Translations under genes and position numbers: made by a program | The notes under the pieces: model-generated | What the model was told of the DNA's origin: nothing | Seen by the model: the letters and a program-made list of their open reading frames with translations, nothing else | The model's database searches: none | NCBI GenBank assembly: GCA_021846045.1 | Contig: JAJZCM010000012.1 | Location: 1-40,037 of the forward strand | Source of the DNA: a bacterium | GTDB taxonomy: Bacteria > Elusimicrobiota > Elusimicrobia > UBA1565 > UBA9628 | Direction of reading: 5' to 3' | Length of the DNA: 40,037 bases | In this document: one piece after another, positions 14,533-23,361 of the stretch | How positions within the stretch are numbered: position 1 is the stretch's first letter | How the letters are laid out: each line of letters starts with the position of its first letter

Positions 14533-17160
14533 TTATGCATCGGCGGGATTGAGGTTTAAAAAGCGCGTCTTAACCTGATGGGCCAACATCGCGTAGGCAA
14601 AAAGAGTCAAAAGAAGCCACGGCCAAAAAGACCACGGAAGAGGCACGAGCCCGATGTAGGAGGCAAGGGGGGAATACGGAAGAATCGCCGCTATGGCGGC
14701 GATTCCGCCGGTCGTGAGGAAAAGCCCCGGACTTGCCCAACTTTGAATGAAAGGAATGTGACGAGTTCTAATAATATGGACGACTAGGGTCTGGGTAATC
14801 AAGGACTCAACGAACCATCCCGTGTGAAATAAGCGCTCCAAATATTCCTTGGCGGCCTGCGAGGTGCCGGGCGCGGAAAACAAATGGCACTTGAAAAACC
14901 ACATCATCAAGGCGAAAGTCGTGTAATCAAAAAGGGAACTCACCGGCCCCAGCCACAGCATGAACTTTTTAATGAGCGAAATGTCCCATTTTCGCGGCTT
15001 TCTTAAATAATCCTCATCCACGCGATCAAAAGGAATTCCAACCTGGGAAAAATCATAGAGAAGATTATTGACCAGAATCTGAATAGGCTCCATGGGAAGA
15101 AAGGGAAGAAGATAAATGGCTCCCAACATGCTGAACATATTTCCAAAGTTGGAACTCGCTCCCATGCGGATGTATTTGATGATGTTTCCAAAAACTTTCC
15201 GCCCTTCAATAATTCCATCATCTAAAACCATGAGGCTTTTCTCGAGCAAAACGATGTGAGCTGATTCCTTGGCGACGTCAGACGCCGTGTCCACCGAAAT
15301 TCCCACGTCCGCAGTTTTGAGCGCGGAGGCGTCATTGATTCCGTCTCCCAAAAATCCAACGACGAGGCCGCTCTCTCTTAAGGTCGTTATAATTTCTTCT
15401 TTTTGCGTGGGGGATAAACGGGCGAAAACCGAATGTTTTAAAACAGTCTCCTTGAACTGCCCAGGTTCCATTTTCTGAAGGGCGTCTCCAGTGATGATTT
15501 CGGAGACTAGAAGCCCAACGTCCTTGCAGACTTTTTTCGTCACCAAGGAGTTGTCTCCGGTCAAAACCTTGACCGCGACTCCTGCCCGGTTTAAAGCCTC
15601 GATTGCGACCGCCGCAGAATCTTTCGGCGGGTCAAAGAAAGCGATATACCCCAAAAGAATCAAATCTTTTTCATCGGAGGCCGCGAAGTTTTCCTTGGCA
15701 GTTGAAAAATCCCGGTAGGCGACGGCTAAAACGCGGTAGCCGTCCGCGCTCAGACTCTCGTACTCCTCCAATAAATCTCGTTTCAACATGTCAATCAAGG
15801 GGTAGATGGCGTCATCGACCTGGTAGCGGTCGCAAACATTAAAAATTTCTTCCACCGCGCCCTTGCAGATGAGAACATGGTCGCCCTCGTAATCAATGAC
15901 GACCGACATTCTCCGGCGCACGAAATCAAACGGAATTTCGTCTATTTTCCGGCAGCTGCGTTCGACATCCAAATCCGAGTGAGCCAATATCGCCTTGTCC
16001 AGCAGATTTCGGAGGCCCGTCTGATAAAAACTATTCATGTAGGCGTATCGCAAGACGTCGTCCGACTCCCGATTGGTGACGTCGACATGCTTTTCCAGGA
16101 TGATGCGGTCTTGGGTCAGGGTTCCCGTTTTGTCGGTGCAGAGCACATCCATCGCGCCAAGATTCTGAATGGAACTTAAGCGCTTTACGATGACTTTTTT
16201 TGAGGACATCGTCAATGCGCCTTTGGATAAATTAACGGTGACGATCATCGGAAGCATTTCCGGGGTCAGGCCCACCGCGACGGCTAGGCCGAACATCAAT
16301 GCGTCCAGCCATCCGCCACGGGTAATTCCAACTAAAAAAAACACGACCGCGACCATTACGATCATGAAACGAATCATCAGCCAGGTAAAATCCGATATGC
16401 CGCGGTCAAAGCTGGTCAGAACCTTTTGCTCGCCTAATTTTTTCGATATTTCTCCGAAATAGGTCTTCCCGCCGGTGACGACCACTACGCCCTTGGCGCT
16501 CCCGCTCAGGACGTTGGAGCCTTGAAAGCAAAGGTTGTTGAGTTCAAGACTCGTTTTGCCCTCCGAATCGCAGGGAAGGGCGTTTTTTTCAACCGGCATC
16601 GATTCGCCCGTCAATGCCGCTTGGCTGACAAAGAAGTCCTTGGCTGAAATGAGCCTCAAATCGGCGGGAATAATCGATCCCGCCGCTAAAAGGACGAGGT
16701 CTCCGGGAACTAATTCCTCCGGAACAATGGAGCGTTCTTGTCCGTTTCTTAAGATGAGGCAGGTGGTCTTGACCATCGCAATCAGCTTTTCGACCGCATT
16801 GTTGGAACGGGTTTCCTGAACATAGGACAAAATCACGCTCAGGAAAAGCATGCCAAAGACGACCACTGCCGATCTTAAATCGCCCATGAAAAGAGAAATA
16901 GCGGCGATGACGGTCAGTTGAATAATGAGCGGATTTTTGAAGCGCACGAGAAAATCAAGGATTAAATTTTTATTCTTTTGATCATGCGGCGTATTGGAAC
17001 CGTAAAATTCAAGGCGTTTTTGCGCCTCTTCTTCCGTTAAACCTTCCTCTCTTGAGTTAATTCGATTTAGAAATTCGGATGCATTTAACGAGGCGGAGGC
17101 CGCAAGCGAAACAGCCGGGGGCGAAAACTCAGGGTCGGAGTTTGGTTCCATGAAATCCAT
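14533..17160 (-). CDS. mgtA: P-type ATPase, magnesium-importing type (P3B)
   Basis: An 875-residue P-type ATPase. It has the actuator motif TGES (184-187), the phosphorylated Asp343 in CTDKTGTLTQDR, the M4 segment VGLTPEMLPMIV, which matches the P3B magnesium transporters, and the hinge GDGINDASALK. The helix content and C-terminal four-helix region fit MgtA/MgtB (about 900 residues). It imports Mg2+ down its gradient using ATP. The start shown (MDFMEPNSD) lies inside an 11-bp target duplication made by a miniature element just upstream; an ATG four codons on is also possible. Its promoter (TATACT near 17270 on the minus strand) is now separated from the start by about 100 bp. It is divergent from the AI-2E-type gene. 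Confidence 0.92.
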   Translation of the reverse strand: MDFMEPNSDPEFSPPAVSLAASASLNASEFLNRINSREEGLTEEEAQKRLEFYGSNTPHDQKNKNLILDFLVRFKNPLIIQLTVIAAISLFMGDLRSAVVVFGMLFLSVILSYVQETRSNNAVEKLIAMVKTTCLILRNGQERSIVPEELVPGDLVLLAAGSIIPADLRLISAKDFFVSQAALTGESMPVEKNALPCDSEGKTSLELNNLCFQGSNVLSGSAKGVVVVTGGKTYFGEISKKLGEQKVLTSFDRGISDFTWLMIRFMIVMVAVVFFLVGITRGGWLDALMFGLAVAVGLTPEMLPMIVTVNLSKGALTMSSKKVIVKRLSSIQNLGAMDVLCTDKTGTLTQDRIILEKHVDVTNRESDDVLRYAYMNSFYQTGLRNLLDKAILAHSDLDVERSCRKIDEIPFDFVRRRMSVVIDYEGDHVLICKGAVEEIFNVCDRYQVDDAIYPLIDMLKRDLLEEYESLSADGYRVLAVAYRDFSTAKENFAASDEKDLILLGYIAFFDPPKDSAAVAIEALNRAGVAVKVLTGDNSLVTKKVCKDVGLLVSEIITGDALQKMEPGQFKETVLKHSVFARLSPTQKEEIITTLRESGLVVGFLGDGINDASALKTADVGISVDTASDVAKESAHIVLLEKSLMVLDDGIIEGRKVFGNIIKYIRMGASSNFGNMFSMLGAIYLLPFLPMEPIQILVNNLLYDFSQVGIPFDRVDEDYLRKPRKWDISLIKKFMLWLGPVSSLFDYTTFALMMWFFKCHLFSAPGTSQAAKEYLERLFHTGWFVESLITQTLVVHIIRTRHIPFIQSWASPGLFLTTGGIAAIAAILPYSPLASYIGLVPLPWSFWPWLLLTLFAYAMLAHQVKTRFLNLNPADA

Positions 17161-17163
17161 TTA

Positions 17164-17254
17164 ACTACTCACGTCACCCCGACGAAAGTCGGGGTCCAGA
17201 GCATCGATCTTCTGGATTCCGGCTTGCGCCGGAATGACGAACTTGAGCAGTTAC
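17164..17254 (+). mobile_element. MITE-like palindromic element with 11-bp target duplication
   Basis: A 91-bp element beginning ACTACTCACGTCACCCC and ending GAGCAGTTAC, so the ends are imperfect inverted repeats (ACTACTC versus ACTGCTC). Inside are two GC-rich hairpins. It is flanked by exact direct repeats AAATCCATTTA at 17153-17163 and 17255-17265, which is what insertion with target-site duplication predicts. The copy at 22111-22201 has the same length and differs at 8 positions. It carries no gene, so it would depend on a transposase elsewhere. It lies between the mgtA promoter and the mgtA start codon. Confidence 0.85.
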
Positions 17255-17284
17255 AAATCCATTTAGTATAGCAAAGTTAAAAAA

Positions 17285-17313
17285 TGGGCAATAGGTCCAT
17301 TTTTTGCTAGATT
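17285..17313 (+). promoter_or_regulatory. Promoter of the AI-2E-type gene, predicted leaderless start
   Basis: TGGGCA (17285-17290) and TAGATT (17308-17313) are 17 nt apart. The -10 box ends 6 nt before the ATG at 17320, the same geometry as at nuoJ and the 24870 gene. The region also holds the divergent mgtA promoter. Confidence 0.5.
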
Positions 17314-17319
17314 ATGTTC

Positions 17320-18285
17320 ATGAGCTCGGAACGCAAAACGTCTTATATTCTCTTTGGCCTCTCCGCCGCGGCTATTATCTGGCTTCAGTTAGGGGCGGCG
17401 TTGCTTGCCGCGCTGGTTTCTCTGATGATTTTAAACGCCGCTAAAAAAATTGCGGCTAAGAAACTGGGGGAAGCGTCCGCCAAAGCCCTGGCCCTCCTCG
17501 TTTTTTTCGTCATCTCCGCCGCTTTTTTCTGGGTTCTGGCCGTTTTCGTCGATCTGGCGGCTACCCGGGCGCCCATGATCGCGTCACTTTTCATTCCCAA
17601 AATAAACTCCTTGGCCGACCAATGGGGCGTTTCCCTGCCATTCGATAATCTCCAGAATTTTCACGCGCTGATCGCCAGTTCAATCAAGAACAATCTTCAG
17701 CAAATCACCCATGCAAGTTCCCTTCTAACCCGGGGCTTTCTGCAAATCGTTCTCGCCATTTTTGCCGCCACGGCTTATTTTTGGACAAACACGAAGAAAG
17801 ATCATCCGCAAACGACGTTCTCCCGAAATCTCCGTCATGAAATGTTTGAAAGAATGCAGCTTTTCATGAACGGATTTACAAAAGCCTTCGGGGCGCAATT
17901 TACAATTTCTCTCATCAACACCGGCCTTGTCTCGTTTCTACTCCTCATCCTTGATATTCCCTACATTCGTTTTTTAATGACGGCAACCTTCGTGTTGGGC
18001 TTTCTGCCCATTATTGGCGGAACCATCACCTATGTCGCGATTTTAGCGGCGGCTTTCACAATTTCAAATCGCACCTCCATCCTAGCCATGATCTCGCTGG
18101 CAATTCTCCATCACGCGCAATATCCCATTCAAGGACAAGTATTGGGAGAAGAAATGCAGGTTCCCGCTTGGGAAATTCTCGTCGGCCTTATTTTTGGCGA
18201 AGCGATTTTGGGGGTCGCGGGAATGGTTTTGGCTCCGGCCCTGGTTTTTTATCTCCACTCGGAGCTAGGCTCCGTGGCAGAATAA
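17320..18285 (+). CDS. AI-2E family transporter (PerM-like permease)
   Basis: A 321-residue polytopic membrane protein with about seven to eight helices. The order fits the AI-2E/PerM family: two N-terminal helix pairs, a large soluble segment (about residues 95-145) and a C-terminal set containing LGFLPIIGGTITYVAI and LGVAGMVLAPAL, similar to the family's conserved glycine-rich ends. Family members export autoinducer-2, export sodium or act as permeases of unknown substrate, so the substrate is not predicted. I prefer the ATG at 17320 because it sits 6 nt after the -10 box; an in-frame ATG two codons earlier (17314) would fall at the end of that box. Confidence 0.8.
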   Translation: MSSERKTSYILFGLSAAAIIWLQLGAALLAALVSLMILNAAKKIAAKKLGEASAKALALLVFFVISAAFFWVLAVFVDLAATRAPMIASLFIPKINSLADQWGVSLPFDNLQNFHALIASSIKNNLQQITHASSLLTRGFLQIVLAIFAATAYFWTNTKKDHPQTTFSRNLRHEMFERMQLFMNGFTKAFGAQFTISLINTGLVSFLLLILDIPYIRFLMTATFVLGFLPIIGGTITYVAILAAAFTISNRTSILAMISLAILHHAQYPIQGQVLGEEMQVPAWEILVGLIFGEAILGVAGMVLAPALVFYLHSELGSVAE

Positions 18286-18356
18286 TATGGACAAATTTTA
18301 CCGCGCGATTTTTGAGCGAGGAGAGGAATAACCATAGTGAATCACGGAGCTAACAA

Positions 18357-19370
18357 ATGAAAAACTTATTCGCGGCTTTACCAATGATCTTTGTTTTGCC
18401 GGTCGCGGCTTTTGCCGCCGCTTCCGCGGCAAACCCGCACAATTCAAGCGCGGTCTCCTATCAAGGGGCCACGGTTCCGCACCCAAAAGTCCCGCAAGAC
18501 CCTTATTTAGCGGCCTTGGAAAATATCAAAAGTCCGATTCCATCGGTCCGTTTGGGGGCCGTTCAATTCTTGGCGCAAAATCATAATCCCGCATCCATCG
18601 CGCCGCTAACGGGAGCCCTTTCGGATAAGAACCCGGTCGTTTGCGCCGCCGCTATTCATGCCTTGGGACTTTTGAGGATTAAGGCGGTCGCGCCTAAAAT
18701 TGCGCAACTATTAGCCACCTCTCAATCTTCCCAGGTCAGGCAAAACGCCGCCGTTTCTTTGGCCTACCTGGCCGATCCCGCGGCCATTCCAACGCTTATT
18801 TCCGCCATTTCCGATTCTCATCAAAGCGTCCGCTATGCGGCGATAAAAACCTTGGGCAGCCTCCACGCCCTGGCGGCAGCGCCGGCCTTAATCAACACGC
18901 TCAAAAGTTCAAACGCCAATATCCGCCAAACCGCAGCAGCGGCCTTGGGACAAATTGGGTCTCAAAAAGCCTCCGCCGCGCTCGCCGCCCTAACTGAGGA
19001 TCCCGACCTTCAGGTTCGACAAGCCGCAGTCATCGCCCTGGGTTCGACCGGGGGAAAACTCGCCATTTCCCCGTTGCTTAAGGCTCTAAAAGATAAGGAC
19101 TTTTCCGTCAGCCTTAACGCGGCGCGCTCTCTTTCAAAACTGGGAAACTTTGAAGGAAAAGGCGTCGCGCTGAAGGGCCTGAGTCAAAAAGATCCTTTTC
19201 TGCGCCAGGAAGCGGTCACGATTCTAGGAATGGCCGGCGGAAAAAAAGCTTTGCGGGCGCTTAAAAAACTCTCCAAAAAAGAAAAAGATCCTGCGACGAT
19301 TAGCCTCATCGGCTTTGCCGAAGCCCAAATCAAGGGGCGACTTGGAATAAGACCCGCGCCCAAGAAATGA
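18357..19370 (+). CDS. Exported HEAT-repeat (PBS-lyase-like) protein
   Basis: A 337-residue protein with a signal peptide (hydrophobic 5-19, AFAAASA cleavage region). From about residue 55 it is built of about eight 30-residue helical repeats of the bacterial HEAT/PBS-lyase type, with recurrent VRQ.AA..LG motifs such as VRQNAAVSLAYLADPAAIP and VRQAAVIALGSTGG. Such repeats are protein-binding scaffolds. It ends in a basic KKLSKKEKD and KAPAPKK-like tail. The stop overlaps the cyclase start by 4 nt, so the two are co-expressed and may act together in the periplasm. A GGAG ribosome site lies about 10 nt before the ATG. No enzymatic role is seen. Confidence 0.85.
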   Translation: MKNLFAALPMIFVLPVAAFAAASAANPHNSSAVSYQGATVPHPKVPQDPYLAALENIKSPIPSVRLGAVQFLAQNHNPASIAPLTGALSDKNPVVCAAAIHALGLLRIKAVAPKIAQLLATSQSSQVRQNAAVSLAYLADPAAIPTLISAISDSHQSVRYAAIKTLGSLHALAAAPALINTLKSSNANIRQTAAAALGQIGSQKASAALAALTEDPDLQVRQAAVIALGSTGGKLAISPLLKALKDKDFSVSLNAARSLSKLGNFEGKGVALKGLSQKDPFLRQEAVTILGMAGGKKALRALKKLSKKEKDPATISLIGFAEAQIKGRLGIRPAPKK

Positions 19371-21379
19371 GACGCCTCTTCGGCCCTCTTTTTTCGCTCG
19401 TCCTCAGCTTCCTCTTTATTTTTCTCTACAGGCCGACGCTATTTGGAGTTAAAACAGGCAATGTCTTTGGCAGCCTGGAAAATTCCTGGCAGGATTTTCT
19501 TTTTAGAATCAATAAAAATCATTTGAGACGCGGCGACCCTCGAATCATCATCGCCGCCATCGACGACCCGACGCTTCATCAATACGGCTATCCGCTCCCA
19601 CGGGAAGTTTACGCAAAGCTCATTGATCGCCTCAAAGAGCTTCAAGTCAAGACCCTAGCCTTTGACGTTCTTTTTGCCGACCCCCGAAAGGGAGATTTAG
19701 AATTTGCCCGTTCCCTAGAAAAATTCAAAGAGAGCGTTCTAGATTATGCTTATAATAATAATTCGAAGCATTTTGTTTTACCCCCGCCGCCGTTATTAAA
19801 GGCCGCTCAAAGCCTCGGATATGTGAACATTGAAAACTGTATAGACGTGGATGGGCACATTCGAAAATTTCAACTCTTTCAGCCTTCTTTTAAAAATCCA
19901 AAAATGCATTCCCAGGGAGAAGCCCTCGAGGTTCCGGCCCTCGCTTATTTTACGGGAAAGTCCTTTAATCAAGTGACCGGCCTTCATCCGACGGGCAGGT
20001 TCTTCTATCTTAATTCTAGGCCGCCAACTTACAAGGAGAATGCGAATTTGCGATTCTCTTATCCCGTTTATTCCATCGCTCAAATTTTAAAGAAGGGCCT
20101 CCCGCAAAGAGAAAAAGAAAGTTTAAAAGGTTCCCTGGTTTTAGTCGGTTCGATCGCGCTTTCCGCCTTTGATCATTATCCATCACCGTTTATCGATGTC
20201 AGTCCCGGGGTCGAACTTCATGCCAACATTCTGGATAATCTTCTTCATCGCGACTGGATGAGTCCATTCCCGCCTTACTATCAAATATTAATCGTTCTTC
20301 TCTTTATCTGGATTCCCTTTTCCTTAAGACGGACGCCTCCCCACTGGGAAGCCATAGCGGTTCTCGGCGTTTTTCTGGCCTTTGGCGGATTTTGCGAATG
20401 GAAGTTTCTCGAAGGAATTCGCATTGGATTTGTCCTTCCCTCGACGGCTCTTCTTGTCTCCTTTGTCGGGGAAACAATCTACCAAGCCTTGACCGAAGGC
20501 CGCGAGAAAAAATTCATCAAGAATTTATTCGCTCAGTTTGTCTCTCCTGAGGTCGTTGATGATCTCGCGAAAAACCCCAATAAAGTCAAGTTGGGGGGAG
20601 AGAAAAAAGACATGACGATTCTTTTTTTAGACATCGCCAATTTCACCGGGATCTCGGAAAAAATGTCTCCAGATGAACTGATTGCGTTCCTCAATCGCTA
20701 TCTCTCGCGCTTAAGCCAGGTTATCCATGATCACGGCGGGGTCGTCGACAAGTACATGGGAGACTCCATCATGGCCTTTTGGAACGCTCCACTCGAGGTC
20801 AAGTCCCATCGCGTCAAGGCGTGTCTCACGGCCTTGGCTCTTCAAGACGCCGTTTCGGAACTCAATAAGAATCTCCCGCCCACTATTACGCATCCGCCGC
20901 AAATTAGAATCGGAATCAACGCCGGTTTTGTCACCGTGGGGCTGACCGGAAGCGAGCACAAACTTCAATATACGGTCATTGGAGACGAAGTCAATTTAGC
21001 TTCTCGCCTTGAAGGCGCCAATAAATTTTTCAGATCAGAGACGATGATCAGCGAAGCCGTCTACGCGGAAGCCAAAACGGCAATTGAAGCAAGAGAAATC
21101 GGAATTATCCGCGTTCTGGGAAAGGAAACTCCCATTAAGACTTACCAGATTTTGGCGAGCAAAGGGACGCTTCCCCTCGCATGGAAAACGGCCCTCCCAA
21201 TTTATAATCAGGCGATTACAGATGTCCGCAACAAGGAATACGTCAACGCGATCCATCTTTTTGAAACTTTCCTTAAAATTATTCCTAATGACGGAACCGC
21301 CGGGTTTTACCTATCCGCTTGCAAAAAAGCCCAAGAGAGCACTCCATGGGACGGAATTATTCATCTGACCTCTAAATAA
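19367..21379 (+). CDS. CHASE2-domain adenylate/guanylate cyclase (class III)
   Basis: A 670-residue protein. It starts with one membrane helix (about 6-22), followed by an extracytoplasmic CHASE2 sensor domain (about 35-300, with IIIAAIDDPTLHQYGYPLP and LVLVGS-like blocks). Three more helices follow (about 305-370). The class III cyclase domain (about 410-590) has the metal-binding Asp in ILFLDIANFTG, the second Asp in DKYMGDSIMAFW, and the transition-state Asn/Arg in GDEVNLASRLEG. The C-terminal tail looks like one TPR-like repeat. It would make cAMP or cGMP in response to a periplasmic signal; the lysine before YMGD suits adenine. It overlaps the HEAT gene. Confidence 0.92.
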   Translation: MRRLFGPLFSLVLSFLFIFLYRPTLFGVKTGNVFGSLENSWQDFLFRINKNHLRRGDPRIIIAAIDDPTLHQYGYPLPREVYAKLIDRLKELQVKTLAFDVLFADPRKGDLEFARSLEKFKESVLDYAYNNNSKHFVLPPPPLLKAAQSLGYVNIENCIDVDGHIRKFQLFQPSFKNPKMHSQGEALEVPALAYFTGKSFNQVTGLHPTGRFFYLNSRPPTYKENANLRFSYPVYSIAQILKKGLPQREKESLKGSLVLVGSIALSAFDHYPSPFIDVSPGVELHANILDNLLHRDWMSPFPPYYQILIVLLFIWIPFSLRRTPPHWEAIAVLGVFLAFGGFCEWKFLEGIRIGFVLPSTALLVSFVGETIYQALTEGREKKFIKNLFAQFVSPEVVDDLAKNPNKVKLGGEKKDMTILFLDIANFTGISEKMSPDELIAFLNRYLSRLSQVIHDHGGVVDKYMGDSIMAFWNAPLEVKSHRVKACLTALALQDAVSELNKNLPPTITHPPQIRIGINAGFVTVGLTGSEHKLQYTVIGDEVNLASRLEGANKFFRSETMISEAVYAEAKTAIEAREIGIIRVLGKETPIKTYQILASKGTLPLAWKTALPIYNQAITDVRNKEYVNAIHLFETFLKIIPNDGTAGFYLSACKKAQESTPWDGIIHLTSK

Positions 21380-21386
21380 GCCCCGC

Positions 21387-22100
21387 ATGATTATATTTTG
21401 GCGTTTGTTATTTGGGCATTTGTTGGCGGATTTTACGCTTCAAACCAACGCCGTCAACCGCTGGAAAAGAAAAAACGCCTTCGGGATGCTGTTTCATTGC
21501 GCCATGCACCCTGTTCTTTACGCGCTTTTGACCTATCCCTATCTCTCTCGCCCTTGGATTGAATGGCAAAAATTCAGCCTTAACGGATGGAGTTGTATTC
21601 TACTTCTGTTTTTAACCCATTGGATCGAGGATGAATGGCGGGTTTTCACCATTTTCAAATACCATACTCCTGACAACACCCTCTATTTTCTTTGGGATCA
21701 AGTCATCCACGTCGCGCTTATTTTTGCCGTGGCGCATCTGCTTCAATTCTCAAATCCTTCCACCCAGCTTATTCCCGAAACCTGGCCTGTATTGGGGTGC
21801 CTTTTTGTCGTCACGACTCACATGGCGGCGATCCTCATCTATTTTATCGAACAAGATATTTTCGGCAAGCCTTTCCCAAGAACTTTTGAAAAATACGCCC
21901 TCATGGGAGAACGCCTGGGACTTTTCCTTTCTTTTCTCGCGCCCGGCCTTTTCGGGCCTGTTCTAGCGGGGTTTTGGCTAGGAGAAATGGTTTTTGTGCG
22001 TTTAACTAAACGAATGAATTTTTCCTGGACCGGTTTTTTAGTTGGAGCTCCTCTCGCCGTAATTTGCGGTTTTCTCTCCAGAATCTTGTATTATCATTAG
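21387..22100 (+). CDS. DUF3307 family membrane protein
   Basis: A 237-residue polytopic protein. The start WRLLFGHLLADFTLQTNAVN is the recognisable opening of the DUF3307 family, and histidines and acidic residues recur in the helices (FHCAMHP, THWIEDEW, DQVIHVALIF). Five to six helices are likely. Family function is unknown. It follows the cyclase by 7 nt and probably shares its transcript. The stop codon touches the left target repeat of the miniature element that follows. Confidence 0.8.
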   Translation: MIIFWRLLFGHLLADFTLQTNAVNRWKRKNAFGMLFHCAMHPVLYALLTYPYLSRPWIEWQKFSLNGWSCILLLFLTHWIEDEWRVFTIFKYHTPDNTLYFLWDQVIHVALIFAVAHLLQFSNPSTQLIPETWPVLGCLFVVTTHMAAILIYFIEQDIFGKPFPRTFEKYALMGERLGLFLSFLAPGLFGPVLAGFWLGEMVFVRLTKRMNFSWTGFLVGAPLAVICGFLSRILYYH

Positions 22101-22110
22101 TAAAGGAGTA

Positions 22111-22201
22111 ACTACTCACGTCACCCCGGCGCAAGCCGGGGTCCAGGGCAGCGATCTTCTGGATTCCGGCTTTCGCCGGAATGACGAACCTGAACAGTTA
22201 C
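22111..22201 (+). mobile_element. MITE-like palindromic element, second copy
   Basis: This is the same 91-bp element as at 17164-17254, in the same orientation, with 8 differences; several preserve the hairpin stems. The flanks GTAAAGGAGTA (22100-22110) and GAAAGGAGATA (22202-22212) look like a slightly diverged 11-bp target duplication sharing AAAGGAG. The right-hand AAAGGAG is the ribosome binding site of the thiolase gene. Confidence 0.8.
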
Positions 22202-22215
22202 GAAAGGAGATATTT

Positions 22216-23361
22216 GTGGAAGATATTTTGATTCTCTCGGCCGCAAGAACGCCCATCGGTTCCTTGAACGGCTCTCTTGCCGCCTACAGCGCGCCTCAAT
22301 TAGGAGGAAAAATCTTGGCCGAAGCCCTGAAAAGATCCGGAGTCGCTCCCGAGTCTTTGGGAGAAGTCGTCATGGGAAACGTTTTATCTGGGGGAGTCGG
22401 GCAAGCGCCAGCCAGACAAGCCATGATGCAGGCCCAAATTCCCGTTTCCGTTGGTGCGAGCACGGTGAACAAAGTCTGCGGCTCGGGGCTTAAGGCCGTC
22501 ATGATGGCGGCTCAATCCATTGCCTTGGGCGAAGAAGACTATGCCGCTGCGGGTGGGATGGAATCCATGTCGCAATCTCCGTTTTTACTTGAAAAAGCGC
22601 GAAACGGATATCGCTATGGAAATGGAGTTTTGGTTGACTCTATTTTAAAAGATGGGCTTACCGATCCGTATTCGAATTGGCACATGGGGGAATGCGGAGA
22701 ATTATGCGCGGAGACGCACTCAATCACCCGTGAAATGCAGGACGCCCACGCCGCCGAAAGTTACGCGCGAGCTCTCAAGGCCCAGCAAAGCGGCGCTTTT
22801 TCGGAAGAAATTTTTGCCATCGACGGAATCGCCTTAGATGAGGAACCCGGCAGAGGGAAACCGGAAAAAATCGCGCGCTTAAAACCCGCCTTTAAATCCG
22901 GAGGCTCAATCACCGCGGCCAACGCTTCAAAACTCAACGACGGCGCCGCGGCTTTGGTCTTATCGAGCGCAAAAGGGGCCGCTGGGAAAAAACCCTTGGC
23001 CCGAATCGCGGGTTGGGCGACTTTTTCTCATGAGCCGAAATGGTTTACCACCGCCCCGGCGGGAGCCATCGACAAACTTCTCAAAAAGACGGGCTGGGCC
23101 AAGGAATCAGTCGATCTTTTTGAAGTCAACGAGGCCTTCAGCGTCGTGGCATTAGCCGTTCAAAAACTGGCTGGGCTTCCCTCTGAAAAAATCAACGTCA
23201 ACGGCGGCGCGGTCGCCCTAGGACATCCCCTAGGAGCCAGCGGAGCCCGAATACTCGTGACCCTCTTCTACGCCCTCAAAGCCCGTCAAGGCAAGCGCGG
23301 CATTGCGGCCATTTGTCTCGGGGGGGGAGAATCCGTTGCCGTCGCCATCGAAAGAATTTAA
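22216..23361 (+). CDS. Acetyl-CoA acetyltransferase (thiolase)
   Basis: A 381-residue thiolase of standard length. The nucleophile is Cys88 in [10 protein letters not shown], the catalytic His lies in [16 protein letters not shown], and the second cysteine is in [11 protein letters not shown]. It joins or cleaves acetoacetyl-CoA or longer 3-ketoacyl-CoA; the N-terminal AARTPIGS motif fits biosynthetic/degradative acetoacetyl-CoA thiolases. The GTG start is supported by GAAAGGAG 6 nt upstream. That ribosome site is the right-hand target repeat of the miniature element. The gene overlaps hutH. In this context it could process acetoacetyl-CoA from tyrosine breakdown (inference). Confidence 0.93.
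   Translation: MEDILILSAARTPIGSLNGSLAAYSAPQLGGKILAEALKRSGVAPESLGEVVMGNVLSGGVGQAPARQAMMQAQIPVSVGASTVNKVCGSGLKAVMMAAQSIALGEEDYAAAGGMESMSQSPFLLEKARNGYRYGNGVLVDSILKDGLTDPYSNWHMGECGELCAETHSITREMQDAHAAESYARALKAQQSGAFSEEIFAIDGIALDEEPGRGKPEKIARLKPAFKSGGSITAANASKLNDGAAALVLSSAKGAAGKKPLARIAGWATFSHEPKWFTTAPAGAIDKLLKKTGWAKESVDLFEVNEAFSVVALAVQKLAGLPSEKINVNGGAVALGHPLGASGARILVTLFYALKARQGKRGIAAICLGGGESVAVAIERI

Noticed and set aside
17164-17254. Mg2+-sensing leader or riboswitch upstream of mgtA
   Set aside because: The hairpins belong to a dispersed element with target duplications that also occurs upstream of thiolase, so they are not an mgtA-specific sensor.
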